This document shows, piece after piece, positions 20,603-28,317 of a stretch of 64,000 bases of DNA. Origin of the DNA: RI-153 sp963721725 (GTDB lineage: Bacteria; Chloroflexota; Anaerolineae; Caldilineales; Caldilineaceae); the NCBI GenBank assembly GCA_963721725.1, contig CAVRLX010000022.1, forward strand, positions 124,001 through 188,000, given 5' to 3'. Made by a program: the position numbers and the translations under genes. Within the stretch, counting starts at the first letter, position 1, and the number at the start of each line of letters is the position of its first letter. Below the pieces are notes generated by a model, which saw nothing but the letters and a program-made list of their open reading frames with translations, was not told the origin of the DNA and made no database searches.

Positions 20603-23287
20603 CTATAAGATCCAAAAACCGAGCGAAAGTCGGGCAAGCTCGAAAAGCGAGCGGGAAATCACGCCTAGATCGACCAATAAATAGGAGAGCATAAAGAGCA
20701 CAATCAAGCTTCCGGCCAAAACGATTAGCGTGGGCAACAACAGCCAGTATACCCATGACACCCCGCGCACTTTGACGGTGGCTTCGTCCAGACGCGGCGC
20801 GTGTTCTGTAGGGGTCATGGGTTTGGAGGTAATCCGAAAGGGATATTCACGAGTACGCGAACTGTGTTTTGGCTCAATCACCAATTCCAGCGAGAGCATT
20901 TCCCCCGGTTCGATCTCCGTGGTCTCTGTCCACTCTGTATCAGGCAGGCGGCGCATCACCGGTCGATAGGCCACGCCGTTGCCGTCATAGCGCACGCCGT
21001 CGGGGAGCGGCTGTCCGCCCCCGGTATAGACGCCGTTTGGCTTCGCACCATTGGCATAGCCATTTGTACCGTTGTAATACCCATTGGTGGGCGCGGCCGC
21101 CGCCTGGGGCGCATAGGCTGGCGCAGACATGGTCATGGTCGGCGCACTGGCAAACTGAGGTTCTGATTCACGCTGGTGGGGCGCAATGGGACGCGCCATT
21201 GTGGCTACTGGTTGAAAAGTTGACTGCCCTTCTTTGAGCGCTGACTGCGCGTCCTCGACTTCTTGGTTGAGCCGATAGACGGCCATGCTGCGGCTATAGG
21301 CTGTACCGGCGGTGCTGGATGCACGCTGAAGTGCCCGGCCTCCCAGCGACGCCGGCAGGAAACTTCCCAGCGCTCCCAATAAGCCCATAAAGGAGTGGGA
21401 GATGCCGGCAAAGACCGAGGCTTTTTCGCCAAACCGCGCCGTGAAGGGGCGAGATGGCTGTTTCGCTTTGGGTGCAGCCTGGGCAGGACGCATGACAGAT
21501 GGGGCGACAGGCTGGGCCGCAGGCGCTTGTGTCGTTGTCAAGGCCAGCGGCGCGGCGCGCTCACGCGGGATCGCCACCCACTCGGTGATCTGGCGTCCGC
21601 GCAGGGGAATGCCGTTGAGCAAAAAGCTAAAAATTAACGCCCCTTTGGCTTCGTCGGCTTTAAGCAGATAGGTGGTGGGAAGGTTGCCCATATTTTGTAG
21701 CTCAAGTTGGAAGCGGGCGTGGCGTTGGCGTCTTGCCATCAGCGCTAGATAGCCCAACAAGATCCATGCGAGCAAAAGGGTTAACCCAATCGTGAGTACG
21801 GCCAGAATACGTAGCCAGACCTGTCCGGAAAAAAGGAAACGCGGCGGCGCAGGGGTTAACACCAGCGGCAATTCCTGGGTTTCGGCGGCCCCGGTCACGT
21901 CAATGGCACGCGCACTCACGGCATAGGTATCTGCCGTATAACCGCGGCTGTCCAACACAAACGAAAAGGGGGCTTCGTTGTCTTCCGCCACCACCATATC
22001 GTCCAGCAAAAATTGCACCGAGGCCACGCCGTTCAGTGTTCGCACATCGGCCACCACGGTAATTTCATCACCGAGATAATAGCTCTCCGGTGCAGTCTTG
22101 ATGGCAATCTGAAGCGCTTCCACCACTTGCAAGGTTAACAGTGTCTCTCCACGGTTGCCCGCGCTATCCTCGGCTCGCACGCCCACCACATGGCTGCCTG
22201 GGACCACCGCGCTGCTATCCCAGGCAAATTCAAAAGGCGCATTCTGCACCAGGGCCAGCCGTTCCCCGTCTAAAAGAAACTCCACTTGCCGCAGCGGTCC
22301 CGGCGCGGTGATCACGGGGGCCAACACGAGACGTCCACCCACCTGTTGGCCGTTGACCAGATTGGGCGTCTCTATGCTGACTGTGCCACTTTGCGCCCGA
22401 AAGACGGCGTCGGCGCGGTCCTCGGCGTTGCCGTTGGCAAGGCTGATGGAGACCGTATGCTCGTTGCCATCGGCAGGCAGACTCGAGAGAAAGCGTACTT
22501 GGTAGCCGCGGCGATTTCCCGTCGACAGCGTTTGCAGCCGCAATTGGGCCTCAGTGGCGCTCTCCACCAGTGAAAGCTGGGCGTTGATCTGTTGGGCGAA
22601 GGCATCCATCACACCGGGGGCGGCCACTTTGGGGCTATAGGCGATGAGATAGATGGGGAGATCGCTCTCGGCGGCACGGCTAATCACATCGGCCCCGGCG
22701 GCGGTGTTGAGATTTTCGACACTATCGGTGACGATGACAATCGTCTTTGACCCAGCGGGAAAGAGATCGGCGCGGTTGATAGATTCGATGGTGGCTCGGT
22801 TGAGCGCGGTGTAATTTCCGTTCGCCGTCAAGCCGCGGATGGCGGTGCGCAGCGCTTCCAAATCTGTGGTCAGGGGCTGTTCCACCCGCACATCATCAAA
22901 AAAGGAGAGGAGCAATGCCCCATCCCCTGGCCCCATCTGCTCAGTAAAACCCACTAACCCGGCTTTTACTCGTTCGAGGTCCGCAGCTTCGGTGCTAATG
23001 TCCACCGCCAGCACAAAATTGATCGGCTCTGCGTCGCCAGAGGCCAATTCAATGGAGCCAGCCGGCACCTTGAGGCCATCTTCAAAGATCTGCAGATCGG
23101 CAGCAGAGAGTGTGCTTGACCCGCTGTTCCGCGCCAAATTGACCACTACCTGTGGAAAGGCAGATGTATCTACACTGTTAATAGACAATGTAGCGCTAGA
23201 TTGGGCAGAAAGCCCCAGCGTGAGTGCCCCCATTAGCAGCCCAATCAGACCCATTCCCTGTAACCACCGGATCATGCGCGGGATCAT
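20603..23287 (-). CDS. VWA and Ig-like domain membrane protein
   Basis: This 894-residue protein has an N-terminal signal or anchor (MGLIGLLMGALTLGLSA) and a von Willebrand factor A domain at about 85-260. Its first metal-site strand reads FVLAVDISTE, so the canonical DxSxS lacks the last serine. Two Ig-like modules follow (VEFLLDGERLALVQNAPFEF, VQFLLDDMVVAEDNEAPFSF). A transmembrane helix lies near 490-515, then a low-complexity region rich in Ala, Pro and Gln with an NGYYNGTNGYANGAKPNG stretch, and a second membrane segment near 845-870. A GAAGGAAACGC sequence precedes the ATG. It lies between two FHA genes in an evident operon, suggesting a phospho-dependent surface complex. The substrate is unknown. 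Confidence 0.75.
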   Translation of the reverse strand: MIPRMIRWLQGMGLIGLLMGALTLGLSAQSSATLSINSVDTSAFPQVVVNLARNSGSSTLSAADLQIFEDGLKVPAGSIELASGDAEPINFVLAVDISTEAADLERVKAGLVGFTEQMGPGDGALLLSFFDDVRVEQPLTTDLEALRTAIRGLTANGNYTALNRATIESINRADLFPAGSKTIVIVTDSVENLNTAAGADVISRAAESDLPIYLIAYSPKVAAPGVMDAFAQQINAQLSLVESATEAQLRLQTLSTGNRRGYQVRFLSSLPADGNEHTVSISLANGNAEDRADAVFRAQSGTVSIETPNLVNGQQVGGRLVLAPVITAPGPLRQVEFLLDGERLALVQNAPFEFAWDSSAVVPGSHVVGVRAEDSAGNRGETLLTLQVVEALQIAIKTAPESYYLGDEITVVADVRTLNGVASVQFLLDDMVVAEDNEAPFSFVLDSRGYTADTYAVSARAIDVTGAAETQELPLVLTPAPPRFLFSGQVWLRILAVLTIGLTLLLAWILLGYLALMARRQRHARFQLELQNMGNLPTTYLLKADEAKGALIFSFLLNGIPLRGRQITEWVAIPRERAAPLALTTTQAPAAQPVAPSVMRPAQAAPKAKQPSRPFTARFGEKASVFAGISHSFMGLLGALGSFLPASLGGRALQRASSTAGTAYSRSMAVYRLNQEVEDAQSALKEGQSTFQPVATMARPIAPHQRESEPQFASAPTMTMSAPAYAPQAAAAPTNGYYNGTNGYANGAKPNGVYTGGGQPLPDGVRYDGNGVAYRPVMRRLPDTEWTETTEIEPGEMLSLELVIEPKHSSRTREYPFRITSKPMTPTEHAPRLDEATVKVRGVSWVYWLLLPTLIVLAGSLIVLFMLSYLLVDLGVISRSLFELARLSLGFWIL

Positions 23288-23333
23288 GCGTTTCCTTCTT
23301 CTTCTACGTAAAGCAACCAGCAGCGTGAATGAA

Positions 23334-24038
23334 TTAAACAGAGATCAAACGAAGATCATGACGGTAGAATGGTGAGATTTGAATCACACGGGACATCGAG
23401 GCACTTTCGCCAGGGTAGGCTGCCGCAGCCGTGGCCCGCACCACCACTGTGCGTGGCCCCGCTGGCACAGACCATTCTTGGGCATGGTGAAAACGGATTG
23501 GAACATCTTTTTGCGCTCGAGGAAAGAGAATTGGCCCTGGCCCTAACTCATACCAAGCGGGGGAGAGTCCTTCCAACGAAAGCTTGAATTGGACTCCCGG
23601 CGTGTTGCCCAGATTTTGGATGGTGATCAACCCATCCAATACGGCATCCACGGTAAGCTGTGTATCGGCCAGCCGGAAGCTCAAGCCAATGGCATTGGAA
23701 ACGCCCTGCGAGGCAAAAAAGCGGAACGTGTGTTCGCCAATGCGAATCGTATCGCCATCATGCAGATCAACGGCCGCGCGTGGGGGGAGGATGCGTCCCT
23801 CGCCTGCCAACAAAATCGGGTTCTGGCCCAAGTTGACGAGGCGATAGCCATGACCACCCGGGGGAGCGATTAACTGGGCGTGGCGTGGATCGATTCCACC
23901 ACTACGCCCACCCTCTAGCACAATATCATTACGGCTGTCACTGCCAATGTGAAGAATGGCTTTGGTCAATGGATACTCTTTGTGCCATCCCTCACGATCA
24001 ATCACTTCAATTCGGTTTCTAGCTTGGCGATTTTCCAT
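23334..24038 (-). CDS. FHA domain protein
   Basis: The protein begins at MENRQARNRIEVIDREGWHK. Residues of about 20-115 form an FHA domain (ILHIGSDSRNDIVLEGG ... DPRHAQLIAP ... IRIGEHTFRFF). About 100 residues of an Ig-like module (LITIQNLGNTPGVQFKLSLE, VPIRFHHAQEWSVPAG) follow, resembling the same region in the larger FHA protein at 17930-20602, so the two are probably paralogues. It has no membrane helix, so it is likely cytosolic. It is the first gene of the surface-protein operon; a TATAAT promoter box lies about 120 bp upstream. An earlier in-frame methionine at 24077 is less likely because it leaves a hydrophobic non-conserved extension. Confidence 0.75.
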   Translation of the reverse strand: MENRQARNRIEVIDREGWHKEYPLTKAILHIGSDSRNDIVLEGGRSGGIDPRHAQLIAPPGGHGYRLVNLGQNPILLAGEGRILPPRAAVDLHDGDTIRIGEHTFRFFASQGVSNAIGLSFRLADTQLTVDAVLDGLITIQNLGNTPGVQFKLSLEGLSPAWYELGPGPILFPRAQKDVPIRFHHAQEWSVPAGPRTVVVRATAAAAYPGESASMSRVIQISPFYRHDLRLISV

Positions 24039-24156
24039 AAGTATACTCACAATTAAAGTCGTCCTGGAGAGATCCAAATTTCATAATGTGGATAGCGCCC
24101 AGTCTCGGGGAGTGCGGTTGTGAAATGGATGCGATATCACATTGTGAGCATTCTGA

Positions 24157-24186
24157 ATTATAGTTGCATCCATAGTCATCCGTAAA
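24157..24186 (-). promoter_or_regulatory. Candidate promoter of the FHA/VWA/surface-protein operon
   Basis: Read on the minus strand, a perfect TATAAT (24162-24157) lies 18 bp after TTTACG (24186-24181), within the spacing expected for a housekeeping sigma factor. It lies in the only sizeable gap between the methyltransferase stop (24233) and the FHA start. This marks a likely transcriptional boundary between the eCIS operon and the surface-protein operon. No terminator hairpin was seen between 24190 and 24232, so read-through from upstream is possible. Confidence 0.45.
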
Positions 24187-24232
24187 AAGAAAGGGAACGG
24201 TACTTTTTTTGTAAAATTAGCTTTTTTGTAAA

Positions 24233-25894
24233 CTATCCTTGCAAAAGCGCTGCCGTGGCAAACCATTGCAAGGCATCTTTTACCGAGCGATGCAGAAGGG
24301 CGGGCAAAGTTTCTGGGTTGATTTCCTCTTCTCCCTCAATCCGCCATGCCCCGGACGCCACAGGCCCGTCGAGGATGGCATCCACCAAATTTTCAAAGCT
24401 GCGTGTGCCATCTAGCAAAGGAAGCAAAAACTGGCCCAGAGAATCGATTTCCACACGTTTCAGGCGCAGATCGGCCACACGTGTACGCAAGGGCGCTTGC
24501 CAACGCGCCCACGGGCTGGCCGTGGGTTGATGACTGATCACCGTGGTAAAACTCCCCCGGTGCGTATGAAAATCTACCAACTCGGCGCTGATGCAAAAGG
24601 CGCGCAACAGATTGCTGGCGAGGATTTGTCCATCCTGAGCACGCCGTGCTGAGTTCTGGCCGGTGCGGGCCGCTTGCCATTCGGGGGCAGACGGGTTCGT
24701 TTGCGTGAGGGCGTCGTAGGCCAGATTCAGCAGATCGTCCAGGCGATAGCGCTGCGGCCAGGTTTTATTCATGCCGTCCAGGGCTGCAATGCTAACAGGA
24801 TGGTCTGTGCTAAGGCTGGCCGCATCTACCGAGATAAATTTAACCAGATGGTTGTGGTTTTCTTCCACGACTTCGGGGCTGGCGTGGGCCGAAAAGTAGA
24901 GCGTTTGCATGGCTGTCGCGCTGACCGATGATCCCAGGGGGACGTCGGCATGGCAGATCAGCGAACGGCGAAATCCTCGGTTACGTACAAAATCCATATA
25001 CTGTTCGGCGTCCACGCTGGAGCGCGCAAACGTTTGCAATTGGGCGGCGGTCTCGGCGGGGATGTTGGTGGACAACATGCTGTTGAATTCAGCGTCCCCC
25101 ACATAGCGCAGGCCGTGCTTTTCAATTGCCCCTACAAATTCATGGAAATAGAATGGATCGTTTATCTCGGAAAGCTCATCATGCAGTAACAGCGAGTAAT
25201 GCCGATCTGTACCAATGCTGTGGTCTTGCTGATAGGTTCTGATCAGATCGGCATAGATGTGATGAAAGCTGCTGTATGGAAGTGGCTGTTTCCGATGGGT
25301 GGCCTCAGCGATCAGCGTAATCAGCGCAGCAGCTTTTTGGATTTTTACCGTTGGATCGGTCTCGGCGGCTGTGTGATAGAGCATCATATCGCGCACACCC
25401 GCCAACATGTGCCAGCCGGGATAGGTGTTGTAACTAATATAGGCCACGCCGTGGGGAGCCAATGCCCGCCGACAGAGATCAAGCAGGGCGGCGCGCACAG
25501 GTGCAGCTACCCAGGAATAGAGACCGTGGGCGATGATGTAGTCAAACGTGCCCAGCGTTTCATCCCAGGCGGTAATATCCATAGCATAGAAGCGCACATT
25601 GGGAATCGAGAGCGAGGCACGCAGACTTTCCGCCGCTTCGATCTGGCGCGGCGAGTAGTCGATGCCCACAAATTCGGCGTCGGGAAGGCTGACCGCCATG
25701 GGCATCAAGTTGTACCCCTCGGCACAGCCCACTTCCAACACGCGGCACGTTTCCACCGGCGCGGGTTTCATGCCGCGCAGTATTGCCACCGTCGCCAGCA
25801 CATCAGGATGGGTTTGGGCGTAGGACCAGCCTTCATAGGCGACCTGATCATAGCTATTCTGTTCAAGTGCCACCTGAAAGGGATAACCGGACAA
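24233..25894 (-). CDS. PKMT-like class I SAM methyltransferase with regulatory domain
   Basis: This 553-residue protein has a Rossmann SAM-binding core with motif I VLEVGCAEGYNLMP near residues 50-63 and motif II VGIDYSPRQIEAAE. A methyltransferase regulatory domain follows at about 220-310 (YFHEFVGAIEKHGLRYVGDAEF). A C-terminal winged-helix or PqqD-like part ends at about 553 (FLLPLLDGTRSFENLVDAIL). This order is that of the MethyTransf_Reg/PKMT family, which includes rickettsial enzymes that methylate lysines of outer-membrane adhesins. It is the last gene of the eCIS-oriented series and lies next to the surface-protein operon, so candidate substrates are eCIS components or the giant surface proteins. 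The substrate is inference only. Confidence 0.75.
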   Translation of the reverse strand: MSGYPFQVALEQNSYDQVAYEGWSYAQTHPDVLATVAILRGMKPAPVETCRVLEVGCAEGYNLMPMAVSLPDAEFVGIDYSPRQIEAAESLRASLSIPNVRFYAMDITAWDETLGTFDYIIAHGLYSWVAAPVRAALLDLCRRALAPHGVAYISYNTYPGWHMLAGVRDMMLYHTAAETDPTVKIQKAAALITLIAEATHRKQPLPYSSFHHIYADLIRTYQQDHSIGTDRHYSLLLHDELSEINDPFYFHEFVGAIEKHGLRYVGDAEFNSMLSTNIPAETAAQLQTFARSSVDAEQYMDFVRNRGFRRSLICHADVPLGSSVSATAMQTLYFSAHASPEVVEENHNHLVKFISVDAASLSTDHPVSIAALDGMNKTWPQRYRLDDLLNLAYDALTQTNPSAPEWQAARTGQNSARRAQDGQILASNLLRAFCISAELVDFHTHRGSFTTVISHQPTASPWARWQAPLRTRVADLRLKRVEIDSLGQFLLPLLDGTRSFENLVDAILDGPVASGAWRIEGEEEINPETLPALLHRSVKDALQWFATAALLQG

Positions 25895-25947
25895 TCGTCG
25901 AATCCTTTTTTGAGTAGACCAAGCCGCGCCACCAAGGAAGATTTTTT

Positions 25948-26036
25948 GTAACGATACCGGTGCGACGCACTGGTCTAAATTAGGCTATCAACACTGAATC
26001 CTCTCCTGACCAGTGCGTCGCACCTGTATCTTTACG
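25948..26036. repeat. Palindromic intergenic element, copy 1
   Basis: Left arm GGTGCGACGCACTGGTC (about 25959-25975) pairs with right arm GACCAGTGCGTCGCACC (about 26008-26024). The loop of about 32 nt includes TTAGGCTATCAACACTGAAT. The outer flanks GTAACGATAC and GTATCTTTAC extend the inverted symmetry. This copy lies between the DUF4159-like gene and the PKMT-like gene. It has no T-tract directly after the stem, so it is not a classical terminator. Confidence 0.85.
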
Positions 26037-26042
26037 AGTTTT

Positions 26043-26086
26043 TGCTCTTTGAACAATCTCCTTGTGTACTGCGGCGGAGTATGGTC
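26043..26086 (+). repeat. Short intergenic repeat with boxA-like core, copy 1
   Basis: This stretch of about 42 bp (starting TTGCTCTTTGAACAATCTCC and ending GCGGAGTATGG) is repeated with few changes at 34107-34152 in the same orientation. The plus strand contains TGCTCTTTGAACAA, close to the rRNA boxA antitermination sequence. Both copies are antisense to the eCIS genes. The role is unknown. Confidence 0.55.
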
Positions 26087-26089
26087 GAA

Positions 26090-27241
26090 TTAACGTGTCT
26101 GATTCGCCCGCCGTTGCAGCGCGTATCGGATCAAATTATGGCCCCATTCAAAGCCAGAGCGAATCTCTTCGCGGGCGGCCAGCCCAGAGCGCCGCTCGCC
26201 GGCCCACAGGCAACCGTAGTCAAACGAGCTAAAAATTACCCCATCGCCCACCCAGAGATCGGGCGCGCCCTGGGTTTCGTAGCCAAGCGGCGGATAGGCG
26301 AAAAAGTAGGGATCGTGGAGCAAGGGATGCTGTGGTCGTAGCGCTTCCATGCGCACCCCCAGCGTTTCCAATACATCGCGCAGCGCGCCGTCTGAGGCTG
26401 GATTGGGGCCGCCTTCACGATGGCAGCTTTCCAAAAAGAGTGTGCCCCCCCCCTGGAGATAGCGGTAGAGCGCGTTGACTTCGTCCATATCCAGTTGGAA
26501 GCGATCTTTTGCCACCAAGTTGAGCAGCGTGTATTGGCTCAGATCCCCGCCCAAGACGATCTCATCATCGACCCATACCTGCATATCCGCTTGGCGGCTC
26601 AGTTGTTGGGCCAGATGCTGACAGCCGCGCCTGTGCGCGCTGTTGACCACACCGTTGAGATGATGAACGCCTAGCAATGCAGTCTGGGCTGTAAAGGTTA
26701 CTACATGTGGGCGAAAGCGCAGGTTGATCTGGTTGATGCCCGGCTGTGCGCCAGGGTTCGCATTATGGATCGGCTGTGTGCGGTCGGTGCGCTGAATGCG
26801 CGCCAACTCCACCAACGGCGAATCGGGTTCGTCTATCACAGTTTCAACATTGTAGCCCGTATAGACATAATAGGGGCTGTCGCCATACAGGCCATTGCTG
26901 GGCTGGGGACGGCTTTCGTCATAGGTGAGCAGAATATGCAGCATCCCCTCGCGATAGTTGCTCATGTCGTAAAAGGCCGGCTCTGGCATCACAATCACAT
27001 GGCCGCCGGGGTCTATTGCCACGCCGGGCAAAATATAGACCGTCTGGCTGGGGGGATCGGTGGCAATCACCTCTAGCCCGGAGACAATGCCCACGCCATG
27101 ATTGTGTAGCGCGTGCAAGCGTTGATGATAGCGGTGATATTCGTGGGCCTCTTGCCAGACTTCCGCCGTGACAGCCATGCCGTCAAAGGCACTGAGACGC
27201 CTGCCGGGATAACTCCGCAGCAGATGATGGTTGGCGCTCAT
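26090..27241 (-). CDS. eCIS baseplate-associated protein with DUF4159-like C-terminus
   Basis: The ATG at 27241 overlaps the upstream stop (ATGA), indicating translational coupling, so an N-terminal extension of 34 codons in this frame is discarded. The N-terminal half (LRSYPGRRLSAFDGMAVTAE, VYILPGVAIDPGGHVIVMPE) looks like the beta-rich domain of phage-tail and eCIS baseplate proteins. The C-terminal half resembles DUF4159: a QYTLLNLV strand, then LYRYLQGGGTLFLESCH, later VIFSSFDYGCLWAGE and EWGHNLIRYAL, as in glutamine-amidotransferase-like folds. It follows tail protein I directly and is probably structural or accessory to the baseplate. The specific function is not known. Confidence 0.65.
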   Translation of the reverse strand: MSANHHLLRSYPGRRLSAFDGMAVTAEVWQEAHEYHRYHQRLHALHNHGVGIVSGLEVIATDPPSQTVYILPGVAIDPGGHVIVMPEPAFYDMSNYREGMLHILLTYDESRPQPSNGLYGDSPYYVYTGYNVETVIDEPDSPLVELARIQRTDRTQPIHNANPGAQPGINQINLRFRPHVVTFTAQTALLGVHHLNGVVNSAHRRGCQHLAQQLSRQADMQVWVDDEIVLGGDLSQYTLLNLVAKDRFQLDMDEVNALYRYLQGGGTLFLESCHREGGPNPASDGALRDVLETLGVRMEALRPQHPLLHDPYFFAYPPLGYETQGAPDLWVGDGVIFSSFDYGCLWAGERRSGLAAREEIRSGFEWGHNLIRYALQRRANQTR

Positions 27242-28302
27242 GGGGTCGCTCTTTCTTCGGGTTGCAGATAGTCGATCTGAAGGGTGTAGCTGGTGTGGGC
27301 AGGCTTTTCTTTGTCGATTAACTTCTGCACCATACTCTGCCAATAGGCTTCGCCCTGTGCCTCCACGTGGGCACGAGGCAGACGCAAAACCACGGCAAAG
27401 GTATGGGGCGAATTCTCGCGGCCCAGGGCCATCCCTTGCCCCAGTATCAAGGGGCGACCAATACGCGCATTTTGCGCCTTGTGTTCAATGATCTGAACGT
27501 CGCCACCCGTGTAGATCTCCAAGTATTCCTGTAGCCCCACACGCGTGCCCCGCTTGGCGTAGAGTCGCCGTGCCGAGCGAATCAATTCGCGCCGCCGATC
27601 ATCGGGCCAGTTCTCATCTAATGCTAGATCGAGCCACGACGAGAGCCAAGTCAAAAACTCTGGCGGGGCCACCGTGGGATCGAAATATTTGTCAATGTGG
27701 GTGATCTGCTGGCTAATGGGTGCCCAAAAGCTTTCAAAAAGCATGAGCAGCCGCCCCATCAGCGCATCGCGCACATAGAGCGCAGGCAGGTAGCGAATGT
27801 AGGAGCCACGTGCCGAGACGGCAATGTCCAACGATTCTCTATCGCTGATCCGTTCGGTTTGGCCTGCTCTCTGTGCCGTAAAAAGTGCATAACTATCCAA
27901 CGTGATGTCCTGGGTTGCCAGCGCCACTTGGGTGATGATCTCACATTCAAACTGACTGCCCGCTTCAACTGAACTGGGAAAGCTCCACTGGAGATAGCGG
28001 TTATCGCCCACTTGGCGCACCTGGATGTTCTCGGCCCCGAGGCCGGGCAGCGTGTTTGTGGTTTGCAGTGTGAGGCCAGCGGGGACCAGGATTTCGAGGA
28101 TCGCGTTTTCCACAGCCACATGTACCTGGACGCGACAGAAAAAGTGTAGCGTTTCGCCAGGGTAGCGGCGATTGAAATCGGCCACAAACGAGACCTCAAC
28201 CCGATCCAATGGACGCAGAGGTCGCCGCTTGGCTGGATTCGTCTGATTGGCAGACGGCAGTGCAGGGCTTCCCACAGGCTGCCCAGGCTGAAGCATGGTC
28301 AC
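27238..28302 (-). CDS. eCIS tail protein I-like baseplate protein (Cis12 type) with N-terminal Ig-like domain
   Basis: The C-terminal part of about 220 residues matches phage P2 gpI and eCIS baseplate wedge proteins: YIRYLPALYVRDALMGRLLM, FEFF-like helices, PEFLTWLSSWLDLALDENWP, RRELIRSARRLYAKRGTRVG and LQEYLEIYTGG. The first 150 residues are instead a DUF11/Ig-like beta domain (ILEILVPAGLTLQTTNTLPG ... EIITQVALATQDI), which is not part of the core family. The gene lies after the gp6-like gene and overlaps the next gene by 4 bp. The protein is expected to join the baseplate ring in the cytoplasm-assembled particle. Confidence 0.8.
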   Translation of the reverse strand: MTMLQPGQPVGSPALPSANQTNPAKRRPLRPLDRVEVSFVADFNRRYPGETLHFFCRVQVHVAVENAILEILVPAGLTLQTTNTLPGLGAENIQVRQVGDNRYLQWSFPSSVEAGSQFECEIITQVALATQDITLDSYALFTAQRAGQTERISDRESLDIAVSARGSYIRYLPALYVRDALMGRLLMLFESFWAPISQQITHIDKYFDPTVAPPEFLTWLSSWLDLALDENWPDDRRRELIRSARRLYAKRGTRVGLQEYLEIYTGGDVQIIEHKAQNARIGRPLILGQGMALGRENSPHTFAVVLRLPRAHVEAQGEAYWQSMVQKLIDKEKPAHTSYTLQIDYLQPEERATP

Positions 28303-28317
28303 AGACGGACCTCCATC

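Noticed and set aside
24081..24266. Minus-strand ORF of 61 codons across the candidate promoter
   Set aside because: It overlaps the end of the methyltransferase gene, contains the TATAAT box and has no conserved sequence.
25948..26036. Palindromic elements as ordinary intrinsic terminators
   Set aside because: The stems enclose loops of about 25-35 nt and are not followed by T-tracts, and most lie between co-transcribed genes.
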